From CAYYMD01 sp964472875 (lineage in GTDB: Bacteria > Planctomycetota > Phycisphaerae > SM23-33): a DNA stretch of 29,264 bases. Shown piece by piece: positions 1-8,291 of this stretch. Where the stretch lies: positions 1 through 29,264 of the forward strand of contig CAYYMD010000037.1 in NCBI GenBank assembly GCA_964472875.1. The letters are read 5' to 3'. Below the pieces are notes generated by a model. That model ran no database searches. It was not told the DNA's origin and worked only from the letters and a program-made list of their open reading frames with translations. Each line of letters opens with the position of its first letter. Position 1 is the stretch's first letter. The position numbers and the translations under genes are program-made.

Positions 1-329
1 TGGAATATATAAGCCGAAACATCACGCTACAGCCCCAACCACGCTAAACAGATACAGGCCCGCCTGCCAACCTTTTTGAAAACCAGTCGGCGGGCAGGTC
101 GATAACAAACGGTTTTTGCCGGCCGGTTCAAGACCAATCATTATTCATTTACACGCTGATTGTGCCTCCTGTGGAAAAAATAAAAAAAAGCGAAACTTGT
201 AATGCTATTCGGCTGTTGTATTATTGTTAGAAGGTCTACGGAGGCCGTCGGTCAATGGCTGGACGGGAAATCCTGGTTAAGAGTATTTTGCGTTTTTAAC
301 AACACAGCAAAGAAAATCGGAGAAATATC
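1..329. other. Non-coding region upstream of the esterase gene
   Basis: No convincing gene is seen here. A GC-rich inverted repeat pairs cctgcc (63-68) with ggcagg (93-98) across a 24-base loop, and has no T-run after it, so it is at best a weak terminator of a gene to the left. The stretch 165-195 is A-rich. A candidate promoter lies at 197-224, and a GGAG ribosome site ends 7 bases before the ATG at 330. Confidence 0.5.
197..224 (+). promoter_or_regulatory. Candidate sigma-70-like promoter of the esterase gene
   Basis: TTGTAA at 197-202 (4 of 6 to the -35 consensus) and TATTAT at 219-224 (5 of 6 to the -10 consensus) are separated by 16 bases and lie about 105 bases before the start codon. 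An A-rich tract sits just upstream. This is a pattern match only; other AT-rich positions could serve. Confidence 0.3.
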
Positions 330-2093
330 ATGAAAAGGAATATATGGATTATTTTTGTTTTAACTACGACACTTTTTTTGCCCACAAACGCAAGCGCCAA
401 GTTCGAACTGCCTCGTGTGTTCGGAGACGACATGGTTGTGCAGCGCAACAATCCCGTAAAAGTTTGGGGTTGGGGTAATAGTGGCAGTCAGGTAACCGTC
501 AGGTTCAACGGCCAAAACCGGACATGCACTGTCGGTGACGATGGGAAATGGTTGCTGACTCTCGAATCAATGGAGGCCAATTCTAACCCACAGACGCTTA
601 AGGTCAGCAGCGGAAAAGAGTCGATTGTTTTCAAAAATGTAGTCATAGGAGATGTATGGCTTTGCAGCGGGCAGAGCAATATGGAAGCTAGCGCGAGCGG
701 CCCCGTGAACTCCGATCTCGACATGCCGCTGGCCAACTACCCCAATATCCGGTGTCTTACGCTTCCGTTGCGCTCCGGTCCGGAGCCCCATGAGAACTTC
801 CCTATCGAAAAACGCAATCCTTTCTACGAGGAACTGAAGGGGGTTTGGCGAGTCACCACTCCCGACACTGCGGTCGACTTCCCGGCCGTCGGCTACCATT
901 TTGCTCGTCTAGTACACGAATTCACCGACGTGCCGATCGGGCTGATCGACAACTCCTGGGGCGGCAGCACGGTCGAGACATGGATATCGCGCGACACTTT
1001 GGAGACTATCCCGGAGGCCAAGCCCTTGCTCGAAAACGCCGCCGCCAAAGTGGAGGCCTACGACTACAAAGCGATACTGAAGCGCAAGATGGAGGACTGG
1101 AAGAAGAAAGTCGCGCGGGCCAAGGAGGCCGGACGCGAAGCGCCGCCCAAGCCCGAAGTGTCCAAGACTTACGTCTACAACCAGCGTTTCCCCGGGGGAT
1201 GCTTCAACGGCTTGATCGAGCCGATCAAAGACTACGCCATCAAGGGTGCGATATTCTACCAGGGCATCAACAACGTCGTCGGACGCACAGGACGACCGAA
1301 TCTGTACCACGAGACATTTCCGGCGCTTATTCCCGACTGGCGCAAGGCTTTCGGCGACGACGACATGCCCTTCTGCATAGTCCAGATGACCAGCTTCGGC
1401 TACCCGACCACGGATGAGGACATCGAACGGGCCGTTTGGCACAAATCTTCGGGCATCCGCGAGGCGCAGTCCAATGCGCACTTCATGCACGACAATACCG
1501 GCCTGGTCTGCACCTACGACCTGGGGCATATCCAGATGCACTCGCCGTATAAGCGTCCGATCGGCGAACGCGCCGCGCGTTGGGCGTTGGCCGACGTCTA
1601 CGATGTCGACGGGATGGAGTACAATCTCCCGGTGCTGGCTTCGACCGAGAAGAACGGCGACGAGATCGTTATGGAGTTCAGCAAGAACAGCTATCCCTCA
1701 TCGCGCTACGGCATGCGGGTGCCGCCAAAAGGATTTGTGATCGCCGGTGAGGACCGCCATTTCTATCCTGCCGAGGTGCATGCGGTCAAGCCGGGCGTCT
1801 ACGCCGCATCCAGCCCGTTCGTTGAAGACCCAGTAGCCGTGCGCTACGCGTGGGGCGTGCATCCGGTGGCCGATTTCGGCAACAAACTAAGTCCGGCGGT
1901 GCCGTTCCGCACCGACGACTGGCCCTGCTGGATCGATGGCCGCTACCAGTTTGTTGAAAATCCAAAGAATCCGAACGCGGACGAGATTCCTTCTCGCAAG
2001 GAATTAGAAAAACAGTCGTGGCAGCGCAGAGCGGCTCAGGCCCGAAAAACCCTCAGGGAATATCAGCAATGGAAACAAAATAATCAAAAATAA
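330..2093 (+). CDS. Secreted sialate O-acetylesterase-like SGNH hydrolase
   Basis: A 587-residue exported esterase. Residues 1-23 form a Sec signal peptide with an ASA cleavage site. A beta-rich N-terminal domain (about 28-105) precedes the catalytic domain, which carries the family's GQSNM block with the likely nucleophile Ser116. The likely catalytic His404 lies in the block MHSPYKRPIGERAA, with Asp397 just before it. The block GAIFYQGINN (307-315) stands where family members usually have a YQGE-type motif. A charged, probably helical insertion (about 245-280, rich in K, R and E) interrupts the catalytic region. The family removes O-acetyl groups from sialic acids or, often in planctomycetes, from plant or algal polysaccharides, so the true substrate is open. 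The ATG at 330 has GGAG 7 bases upstream. The gene is convergent with the operon to its right and shows no obvious link to it. Confidence 0.88.
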   Translation: MKRNIWIIFVLTTTLFLPTNASAKFELPRVFGDDMVVQRNNPVKVWGWGNSGSQVTVRFNGQNRTCTVGDDGKWLLTLESMEANSNPQTLKVSSGKESIVFKNVVIGDVWLCSGQSNMEASASGPVNSDLDMPLANYPNIRCLTLPLRSGPEPHENFPIEKRNPFYEELKGVWRVTTPDTAVDFPAVGYHFARLVHEFTDVPIGLIDNSWGGSTVETWISRDTLETIPEAKPLLENAAAKVEAYDYKAILKRKMEDWKKKVARAKEAGREAPPKPEVSKTYVYNQRFPGGCFNGLIEPIKDYAIKGAIFYQGINNVVGRTGRPNLYHETFPALIPDWRKAFGDDDMPFCIVQMTSFGYPTTDEDIERAVWHKSSGIREAQSNAHFMHDNTGLVCTYDLGHIQMHSPYKRPIGERAARWALADVYDVDGMEYNLPVLASTEKNGDEIVMEFSKNSYPSSRYGMRVPPKGFVIAGEDRHFYPAEVHAVKPGVYAASSPFVEDPVAVRYAWGVHPVADFGNKLSPAVPFRTDDWPCWIDGRYQFVENPKNPNADEIPSRKELEKQSWQRRAAQARKTLREYQQWKQNNQK

Positions 2094-2337
2094 GCGTTCC
2101 CATTTCCTGGAATATGTTTTATAAACGGGAAAAATCGGTTGCGATAAATGATTTTCAAAAATCAGAATATTAAAACCCGTATAATTACGAAGGAACATTA
2201 AATACGATTGCTATAAAAGATTTTTCTATGGGCAGTCGCACGTAAAAATTGGCGACGAAGGGATAGACATAGATAGACGGGGCGGGGTCGTTAGGTGGTG
2301 TGGGATCCTGCGAGTAGTTTTGAAACCTTAGTAATAA
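2094..2337. other. Convergent intergenic region
   Basis: AT-rich gap between two genes that end towards each other. The only notable structure is the short AT-rich inverted repeat tgatttt (2149-2155) / aaaatca (2158-2164), flanked by A and T runs, which could be a weak bidirectional terminator. No gene is seen. Confidence 0.35.
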
Positions 2338-3387
2338 TCATTCACACAGGACATGAATATTCTGTGGCGGTAGTATTGCTATGAGCTTGGACTTGGATTT
2401 GACGTCGAGACGTTCTATATCAGCCAGTGATACGTGGGCTTCCAAGTCCGCCTCACCTATCAGTTCAATTCGAACGAACCGGCCGCAGTCGCGTATTGTG
2501 GCGACGTTGACGGGGATTCTGTTTTGCCCGTGCTTCTCATCCGGTCCCAGCAGCATCACATCCTCGGGGCGAATGACAAACTCCACCTGCCCGCTGTGTC
2601 TGCCTGGGACATGCAGGTCGAAGCGGCTGCATTTGACCTCCGTTGTCTGCGAGGATTCATCGTACCGCCCGGCGGCGCCTCGGAAGATATTGCCGCACTG
2701 CATGAATCGGGCTACGAACCTGTTTCGCGGGCGACGCAGCAGTTCGCCCATCGGTCCGACCTGTTGAAGCTTCCCTTCGAGCAGCAGGCCCGCCCGGTCG
2801 GCTACCAGCGACGCTTCCTCGAGGTTGTGGCTGATGTGTACAACGGTTACCCCCAGTTCACGCTGAAGGCCGCGAAGGTACAAGCACACATCCCGCCGGG
2901 TGGACTCATCCAGGGCGCTGACCGGCTCGTCCAGCAGGAGCACCCGCGGCCGCAGCACAAGCGCCCGCGCCAGTGCGACGCGCTGTTTCTCGCCGCCGCT
3001 TAGATTGGCGATGTCTCGCTTCAGCAGCGAGCCGATTTCCAGCGTGCGCGTGACCTGCTCGACGCGCTTGGCGGTGTCCCTGTCCCTGCGGCCGTAAAGA
3101 CCAAAGCGTATGTTTTTCTCCACCGTCAGATGCGGGAACAGGGCGTAATCCTGCGGCAGGTAGCCGATGTGTCTCAGCCGGGGCGCCAGGCGGGTGACGT
3201 CCTTTTGCGCAATAGTTATTCGTCCGCTCTCGGGCGGGCGAAGCCCGCACAGGCACTCCACCAAAACGGTCTTGCCCGAGCCGGGCGGGCCGAGCAGCAC
3301 GAAATATTCGCCCTCACCCACCTCCAGCGAGACGTCACGCAGGCGAAACTTGCCCACGCCGTATGCCAGCCGCTCGATGCGTATCAC
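2338..3387 (-). CDS. ModC-like ABC transporter ATPase with TOBE domain
   Basis: A 349-residue ATPase of the molybdate/tungstate/spermidine-type importer class. Visible motifs: Walker A GPPGSGKT (33-40), Q-loop Gln79, signature LSGGEKQR (129-136), Walker B VLLLDE (149-154), and switch His187 in HISHN. The last ~110 residues carry the VIRPEDV block (271-277) typical of TOBE-type ligand-sensing domains in the ModC/WtpC/PotA group. The GTG at 3387 is chosen because it opens directly onto the conserved IRIERL strand and overlaps the permease stop as GTGA, a 4-base overlap implying translational coupling. The frame stays open 93 codons further upstream, but that part is antisense-like low-quality protein and overlaps the permease. 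The gene is last in the operon. Molybdate or tungstate is the family-based guess; the substrate is not shown. Confidence 0.85.
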   Translation of the reverse strand: MIRIERLAYGVGKFRLRDVSLEVGEGEYFVLLGPPGSGKTVLVECLCGLRPPESGRITIAQKDVTRLAPRLRHIGYLPQDYALFPHLTVEKNIRFGLYGRRDRDTAKRVEQVTRTLEIGSLLKRDIANLSGGEKQRVALARALVLRPRVLLLDEPVSALDESTRRDVCLYLRGLQRELGVTVVHISHNLEEASLVADRAGLLLEGKLQQVGPMGELLRRPRNRFVARFMQCGNIFRGAAGRYDESSQTTEVKCSRFDLHVPGRHSGQVEFVIRPEDVMLLGPDEKHGQNRIPVNVATIRDCGRFVRIELIGEADLEAHVSLADIERLDVKSKSKLIAILPPQNIHVLCE

Positions 3388-4202
3388 AGGCGGAACCCTC
3401 CCAACATCCGGATCGTGGTAAGCGCCAGCAGCGCCACCAGTATCATCACCAGTCCCACCGCTAGCGCTACCTCCAGGTTGCCAACCGACTGTTCCAGGAA
3501 GATGGTTGTGCTGAGCACCTCGGTCCGTCCGCGGAATGAGCCGACCAGGATAATCAGCGGACCGAACAGCCCGAACGACCTGGCCCAGGTAAGCAGTCCG
3601 CCGGCGATGATGCCGTTTTTGGCCATGGGCAGCGAGACGCGGCGAAAACTGCCCCATCTCGTGCACCCCAGCGTAAGCGCAACGTTTTCAAAGCGGCTAT
3701 CAACGTCGTCGAATGCGGTCTTGGCCGAGCGTATCGCGAAACTCGCTGCCAGCAGGAACTGGCACAGAACGATGCCCTTGGGCCGAAAGACGAATTCCAA
3801 TTTGAGGCGGTCTTCAATCCAGTTGCCCAGGTGCGTCTGTGAGAAGAACACCAGCAGCGTCAGACCGGCTACCAGAGGCGGAAGGACGATTGGCAAATCC
3901 ACGATGCTGTCCACCATCGCCCTGCCGAAGAAACGGTAGCGGCTGAGAACGTATCCCATCGGCACTGCGAACAGCAGGGCGATCGCCGTGGCAGTGACGC
4001 TCGTCCATACGCTCATCCACAGGGCGTGGCGAATGTAGGCGGAGGTCGCCACCGTGACAATCGCCTCGCGATGGATGTAAAAAGCGTCAGTGATAATCAG
4101 CGTCAGGATAAACACCACGAACAAGGCCACGAAGAAAAAACCCGCGGCGGCGAATATCCTGCCCCGCCATCCGCTGACGGGTTGTACCGAGGAGGGTCTC
4201 AT
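3384..4202 (-). CDS. ModB-like ABC transporter permease
   Basis: A 272-residue inner-membrane permease with about six hydrophobic segments (approximately 16-38, 64-86, 104-121, 143-160, 198-220, 244-266). The coupling loop that docks on the ATPase is seen at 166-211: an EAA-like stretch with ALTLGC, FRRVSLPMA and a GIIAGGLLTWAR segment, the arrangement of molybdate/tungstate-type permeases. The ATG at 4202 lies one base after the TGA of the preceding membrane-protein gene. A GTG at 4217 would add five residues and overlap that gene by 14 bases, so it is a possible alternative. It is coupled to the ATPase gene by a GTGA overlap. The matching solute-binding lipoproteins appear to be the two genes about 20 kb upstream in the same operon. 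Confidence 0.83.
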   Translation of the reverse strand: MRPSSVQPVSGWRGRIFAAAGFFFVALFVVFILTLIITDAFYIHREAIVTVATSAYIRHALWMSVWTSVTATAIALLFAVPMGYVLSRYRFFGRAMVDSIVDLPIVLPPLVAGLTLLVFFSQTHLGNWIEDRLKLEFVFRPKGIVLCQFLLAASFAIRSAKTAFDDVDSRFENVALTLGCTRWGSFRRVSLPMAKNGIIAGGLLTWARSFGLFGPLIILVGSFRGRTEVLSTTIFLEQSVGNLEVALAVGLVMILVALLALTTIRMLGGFRL

Positions 4203-4203
4203 A

Positions 4204-4581
4204 TCAGCTGTAAACACCCCACTTGGCGAACTCGTGGTGAAGTATGTAGACCATGCTGGCGAGCACGACCAGCAAAGCAGCCACGCCGGTGAGTTTGGCC
4301 GTTTTGGGCGGTAGTTCTGCCGGTTCCTCGCATCCGCGATATTTGCGATTGAGCACTATGTACACAACCAGCGTTACAAACGCCGCCGCCACGTAGGCGA
4401 ACACCTGCTTGCCGTACCAGCCCTGAGAGGGTATGCCCTTTTGCTTGCCCCATTGCCATGTGTGCAGTGTGGGGTAGTAGCGCAGCAGCGGGATGTGAAA
4501 CAAGCTCGTGATGCAATAGAAGACGCCAGTGGCCGCGGCGAATACGGAACCAAGTATGTACGCCATGTCGGATTTTTTCAT
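4204..4581 (-). CDS. Small multi-pass membrane protein of unknown function (B)
   Basis: A 125-residue protein with three predicted membrane segments (about 8-30, 60-78, 94-113). Histidines occur beside or inside them: FHIPLLRYYPTLHTW after the first segment and YILHHEFAKW at the end of the third. Such placement is compatible with heme or metal binding, but no family motif proves it. The ATG at 4581 overlaps the TGA of membrane protein A (TGATG) and follows AAAGGA at 8 bases. The second Met (residue 6) is a possible alternative. The tight coupling suggests that A and B form one membrane complex, perhaps with the ModB-like permease or the propeller proteins. I do not recognise a characterised homologue. 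Confidence 0.72.
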   Translation of the reverse strand: MKKSDMAYILGSVFAAATGVFYCITSLFHIPLLRYYPTLHTWQWGKQKGIPSQGWYGKQVFAYVAAAFVTLVVYIVLNRKYRGCEEPAELPPKTAKLTGVAALLVVLASMVYILHHEFAKWGVYS

Positions 4582-5054
4582 CAGAACGATCCTTTCAGTA
4601 GAGACAGGTAACAGCCAATGATTACCTTGTACCAAAGAATTACGTTCAGCAGCAGGCACAGGGGTATGTAGAAGTAGAGTTTGTGCTTTTCCTGTGACGG
4701 CTGGAACGTCTTGCGAAGCAGGTAGTACACCAGCAGAAGCGCCAGCGCGATGGCCCCCCAGTGCTCCTTGACTTCGAACAGTCCCGTCGCCCATGGCAGA
4801 GCCGGATCCAAATAAAAGTGGCGGATGTAAACACGAAAGGCCGGGTATATCAGTATCCCCAGCACGTAAACTACCAGATAGGACCAGAAAAAGATCGCGC
4901 CGTAACGTTTCTCCTTCCGTTGTTTTATGAATTTTCCGCGGACGTATCCCGCTACGCACACCAGGTTGTGCGTGGCCGCGCCCACCAGCACGATGGTGCC
5001 GATGAGGTGCGCAATCAGCAGCGGGATGTACCAGTTCTCCAGAAATATGTCCAT
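4581..5054 (-). CDS. Multi-pass membrane protein of unknown function (A)
   Basis: A 157-residue protein with about four membrane helices (approximately 10-35, 54-74, 98-113, 128-147). His16 and His29 lie within the first helix, and His98 sits in a KEHWG turn at the start of the third. A strongly patterned loop follows helix two (YPAFRVYIRHFYLDPALPW, 70-88). The paired in-helix histidines recall small heme-b membrane proteins, but this is only a resemblance. AAGGA precedes the ATG at 5054. It starts 21 bases after propeller gene 1 ends and is coupled to protein B by a TGATG overlap, placing the pair between the exported propeller proteins and the ABC importer genes. I recognise no named family. 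Confidence 0.72.
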   Translation of the reverse strand: MDIFLENWYIPLLIAHLIGTIVLVGAATHNLVCVAGYVRGKFIKQRKEKRYGAIFFWSYLVVYVLGILIYPAFRVYIRHFYLDPALPWATGLFEVKEHWGAIALALLLVYYLLRKTFQPSQEKHKLYFYIPLCLLLNVILWYKVIIGCYLSLLKGSF

Positions 5055-5075
5055 GCAGTTCCTTTCGCTGTTTGG

Positions 5076-8000
5076 TTACTCGTTTTGCCGTTCCTTCAGG
5101 CAGATTAGACGATTATCGTGCATTGTAAGATATACTTTGCCGCCGGCGGTTATCAACCCATCCCATACGGGCATGGTGTCCAGTTCGTACTGTGCGAGTT
5201 TAGCGCCGTCGGATGTGTCCAGCACGCGAAGGATTATGCCTTTTTCGCCGGTGAACTCGGCCATGGAGTGCGTTCCGGTCCCCAGCGGTCCTGCGGCGAA
5301 AATTTTATTTCCCGCCAGTGCCATCGCGCGGACCTGGAAATCAGCAGTTTGCGACCAGTCGGTTTCGTATTTCTTCCTTCCTGGCCTGCCGGAATCTTTG
5401 CCTGCGTTTCTGCCGGTGGCAAACAGGAGATATTTTTCGCCCTCGTTCCACTGCCCGGCATTGCCCGGCGAGTAGAAACTCCGCCCGAAACTGTAAACCT
5501 TATCCGCGCCCACGCACATGATGCGCCCGGCGGGCCTGCGGTTGCCGCCGTGCCACCATCCGCCCCATCCGGCGTCGAACTTGGATCCCCACATCCAGTA
5601 CGACCGGTGCCACCACGATTCGTCCAGGAAACCGATGGGGCTGAACAAGTGCGTATGCGGTTCGCCCGTCGGATTGCCCTTTAAGTCGAAGACCTTATGC
5701 CGCATGTAAATGCGATTGCCATCGCTCGAGAGTATATCCGGCAGGGCTCCCTCCATCTCGAAACCGCGCACGGGTGGTTGTTTGCCGTTTTGGTAATCCC
5801 ACAGGCGGGTGCGGGAAAGTGTTTTTCCGGTGCGGGCCTCGAGGCGGCACAGGTATATCCCACCGTCGAGGAAAGATGACCGACCGGCCGCGAAGACCAC
5901 CTGCCCGTCTCGGGCGAGCACGCTGCCGTGCACTGGCCAGGCGGACTCCAGGCGATTATAGATTACCAATCGCCTGTGACCGGGTGCCGCTTGGAAGCGC
6001 CAGACAAGTTCGCCGTCCGACGCGCGGAGGCAGTAGACGCATCCGTCGCGGCAGCCGAAAATCGCCATATCCTGATAAATCGTAGGGGGCGAATCGACCG
6101 GTCCGTCGGCCGTGAACGACCATTCGACATCGCCGCTGTCACCGTCGAGGCAGTAGACGGTATGCGTGTCCATCGAGGCCGTGAAAACCTTCCCGCCTGC
6201 GGCGGTCAGGGATGTCAGCCCGCCGGGCAGTTTGCATCCCCACGCCTGTTGAAGATTTGCGCCGACCTGCGAATCCGTTGCTCCGCTGCGCAGCCCGTCG
6301 TGACGATACGTCGGCCAATCTGAAGAATTGCGGATTTCCGATTTCGGATTTCGGATTTTTCCGTACGCGGGGCCTTTCGTTAGGCCAGGGGCGTCCCGGC
6401 CGGGGACCGGCTTGTCCGATGTCGGGGCCAGGGCGTTAAAACTGTTCAACTTCGCCTTGATGAAGCACGCGCAGGAATGGGGCGGGGCGTACAGCAGCCC
6501 GTTTGCGGGCATCACACCGTACTGGCATGCCCCTCGCACCCAGTGATGCCCCATCGCAACGCCGCTGTCAAGGTCCACGAATTCCGCCCCTGCCCGGCCG
6601 AGCACGAGGTAATTCGACGTGGCCTTATTGCGGTAGCAGCGGTGGTGCGGCATGCCGACGGTCACGGTCTTCAGGTCGCTTTGACGCTTTCGGGCGACCT
6701 TTCCGGTGTGCAGGTCGAGGGCCTGGTTTATGCCCGGTTGTCGGCGTTCGGTTAAATTATTCGACGTCCACACCAGGCCGTTTATCACGAAGACATCCGG
6801 CGGCGCGTTGTATGTCTCGTGCGCGGGGGCGGACCACATTTTGTCGCCGTCTTCGAGTTTGTACGCGGTCAGTTCGGCGACGCGGTGACCGCCGCGGATG
6901 CTGACTATCCAGTTAATTTTTCTATCTTCGGAGTTTTTCTTTTTTCGTACCGCTTTGTCGGCGACGAGCACCACGCCGTCGGATATAACCACCGTCGGGC
7001 CGGACCATGCGGGACGCTCCCAAAGGGCGGGGCGATCCACGCTCCATATTTCCTTGCCGCTTTCGGCGTCGAGGCAGAAAAGTTTCTCCACGGTGTGGTA
7101 AATAACTCTTCCCTTAGACGCGGCCATCGAAAGCGGCAGCACGTGTTCGGTTTCGCCGTCGGATTTTTGCCACAAAGTCCGCCCGTCTTCGGCTCGGATG
7201 GCGATAATCTTCCTGTCCCGCGCCGGCGGTGCGGGCTTGCTTCGCCGCTCGGCCTGGAGCCACTTTTGATAGCCCGGCCTGTCGCCGGTGACAACGTACA
7301 GCGCCCCGTCTTTGTGGATTAACTCCACCGCCCCCTCGGTCTGTTGATAGGTGCGAATAACCTTTCCCGTGGCGGCATTGAGGGCTTGTACGGGTTTGCG
7401 GTAGCCCAGCGATGCATAGACGGTGTCGCCTGAGACTACGAGCCGCCGCGTCAGTTCCGCAGGTCCGGTTCTGAAGCCGCGAAGGTGACCCTCCCACGGC
7501 CCTACATCGCGCTTCCACAGCAGCACGCCATTGAACGCGTCGCGCGCGATGAGTTTCCAGTCGGACGGTAGCGTCACCGAGGCCGTCGGACCCTCGTCGG
7601 CGATGTAGAAAATGCGACCGTTGCCTGTCACCGTTGTGGAAATGCTGGCCAGGTGCTCGTGCGAACGGCACCATCGCGGGCCTGCCTGCCACTTCATCCG
7701 CCGCGGCGGGCCTACCTGGGTATCATCGCCGACGGCGTTGTTGGATGCATCATGCAGAAAATGCGTCCACTCGTCCATACTGTCCGGGCGGGGCTTTACG
7801 CTCTCTTGTCCGCCGATTATCGCAACGCCGCGGGGGACAAGCACGCGCATCACCTCGTTCCTCGGAATATCGCCCAGTTCATCGGCCACCAGTAGATTCA
7901 CCGTATTTTCGGTATAGGGCAGATAGTCGCGGCTCCATTGCTGGACGCTGACCGGCCCGTACAGGTTCTGCGAGCGGATGTGCTTTCTGGCGGCGGCGAT

Positions 8001-8216
8001 GTTGTCAGCGTCGTCGTCCAGGCCGTGAACAAGGTAACTGTCCCCGTCGCGCAGCGCGGCCGTCAATTTGCCCTCATCGCAACCAATGTGCACCACCAGC
8101 CCGCCTTTTACACCGGCGGCCGAGAGAATTTGTTTCGCCTTCTGCTGTGGAGTCTGCGCGCTGCATACGCCGGCAGCAAACAAAGTTATAAACACCATGT
8201 ACACTTTGGATTTCAT
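5076..8216 (-). CDS. Propeller gene 1: exported methyltransferase-like/double PQQ-propeller protein
   Basis: 1,046 residues. Signal peptide 1-20 (cleavage after CSA). The methyltransferase-like Rossmann domain (about 28-136) shows the glycine loop HIGCDEGKL (43-51), the acidic strand end HGLDDD (64-69) and a RVLVPRGVAIIGG motif. The link motif DEWTHFLHD (148-156) leads into the first PQQ-like propeller (about 180-600). Its end carries HHRC (Cys527), RGAC (Cys564) and PPHSCAC (Cys582, Cys584). The linker IRNPKSEIRN (621-630) is repeat-encoded, and WPTYRHD starts the second propeller (634-1046), which has VYCLRASDG and an HRSYW motif near 870. Propeller blades are seen as recurrent G-x-LLWKR and DG-x-LVW units. 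No quinoprotein dehydrogenase active site is evident. AGGAG lies 7 bases before the ATG. The first ~70 codons and the upstream spacer are identical to those of gene 3. Confidence 0.85.
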   Translation of the reverse strand: MKSKVYMVFITLFAAGVCSAQTPQQKAKQILSAAGVKGGLVVHIGCDEGKLTAALRDGDSYLVHGLDDDADNIAAARKHIRSQNLYGPVSVQQWSRDYLPYTENTVNLLVADELGDIPRNEVMRVLVPRGVAIIGGQESVKPRPDSMDEWTHFLHDASNNAVGDDTQVGPPRRMKWQAGPRWCRSHEHLASISTTVTGNGRIFYIADEGPTASVTLPSDWKLIARDAFNGVLLWKRDVGPWEGHLRGFRTGPAELTRRLVVSGDTVYASLGYRKPVQALNAATGKVIRTYQQTEGAVELIHKDGALYVVTGDRPGYQKWLQAERRSKPAPPARDRKIIAIRAEDGRTLWQKSDGETEHVLPLSMAASKGRVIYHTVEKLFCLDAESGKEIWSVDRPALWERPAWSGPTVVISDGVVLVADKAVRKKKNSEDRKINWIVSIRGGHRVAELTAYKLEDGDKMWSAPAHETYNAPPDVFVINGLVWTSNNLTERRQPGINQALDLHTGKVARKRQSDLKTVTVGMPHHRCYRNKATSNYLVLGRAGAEFVDLDSGVAMGHHWVRGACQYGVMPANGLLYAPPHSCACFIKAKLNSFNALAPTSDKPVPGRDAPGLTKGPAYGKIRNPKSEIRNSSDWPTYRHDGLRSGATDSQVGANLQQAWGCKLPGGLTSLTAAGGKVFTASMDTHTVYCLDGDSGDVEWSFTADGPVDSPPTIYQDMAIFGCRDGCVYCLRASDGELVWRFQAAPGHRRLVIYNRLESAWPVHGSVLARDGQVVFAAGRSSFLDGGIYLCRLEARTGKTLSRTRLWDYQNGKQPPVRGFEMEGALPDILSSDGNRIYMRHKVFDLKGNPTGEPHTHLFSPIGFLDESWWHRSYWMWGSKFDAGWGGWWHGGNRRPAGRIMCVGADKVYSFGRSFYSPGNAGQWNEGEKYLLFATGRNAGKDSGRPGRKKYETDWSQTADFQVRAMALAGNKIFAAGPLGTGTHSMAEFTGEKGIILRVLDTSDGAKLAQYELDTMPVWDGLITAGGKVYLTMHDNRLICLKERQNE
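6331..6358. repeat. GGATTTC-type repeat in the linker of propeller gene 1
   Basis: Four degenerate units of a ~7-base GGATTTC motif on the plus strand. On the coding strand they give the linker IRNPKSEIRN between the two propellers. Confidence 0.85.
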
Positions 8217-8291
8217 CTCGATACTCCTTTGTGTTGTATTTATTCAATTTATGGCATGAATTATGCCTCGTTCCGGCAGTCATTCTCCCAG
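8008..8291. repeat. 284-bp perfect direct repeat, copy 1
   Basis: Covers the last codons and stop of propeller gene 2, the 63-base spacer with its ribosome site, and the first ~70 codons of gene 1. I read it as identical base for base to 14426-14709; the first differing bases are 8007 and 8292. The offset is 6,418 bases, the length of two propeller genes. Confidence 0.9.
8253..8267 (-). promoter_or_regulatory. Small hairpin in the spacer between genes 2 and 1
   Basis: ggcat (8253-8257) pairs with atgcc (8263-8267) around a five-base loop, just after the stop of gene 2. It is duplicated exactly at 14671-14685 between genes 4 and 3. It could stabilise mRNA ends or separate translation of the two genes. 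Confidence 0.35.

Noticed and set aside
2149..2164. Strong rho-independent terminator between the convergent genes
   Set aside because: The stem is AT-only apart from one pair and the loop is too tight. It is noted only as a weak possibility.
3388..3666. N-terminal extension of the ModC-like ATPase by 93 codons
   Set aside because: The extension is antisense-like, unlike any ATPase N-terminus, and overlaps the permease coding region. The GTG at 3387 gives the family-length start and a GTGA coupling.
4582..4959. N-terminal extension of membrane protein B
   Set aside because: It overlaps membrane protein A entirely in another frame and is not membrane-like. The ATG at 4581 has a good ribosome site and a stop/start overlap.
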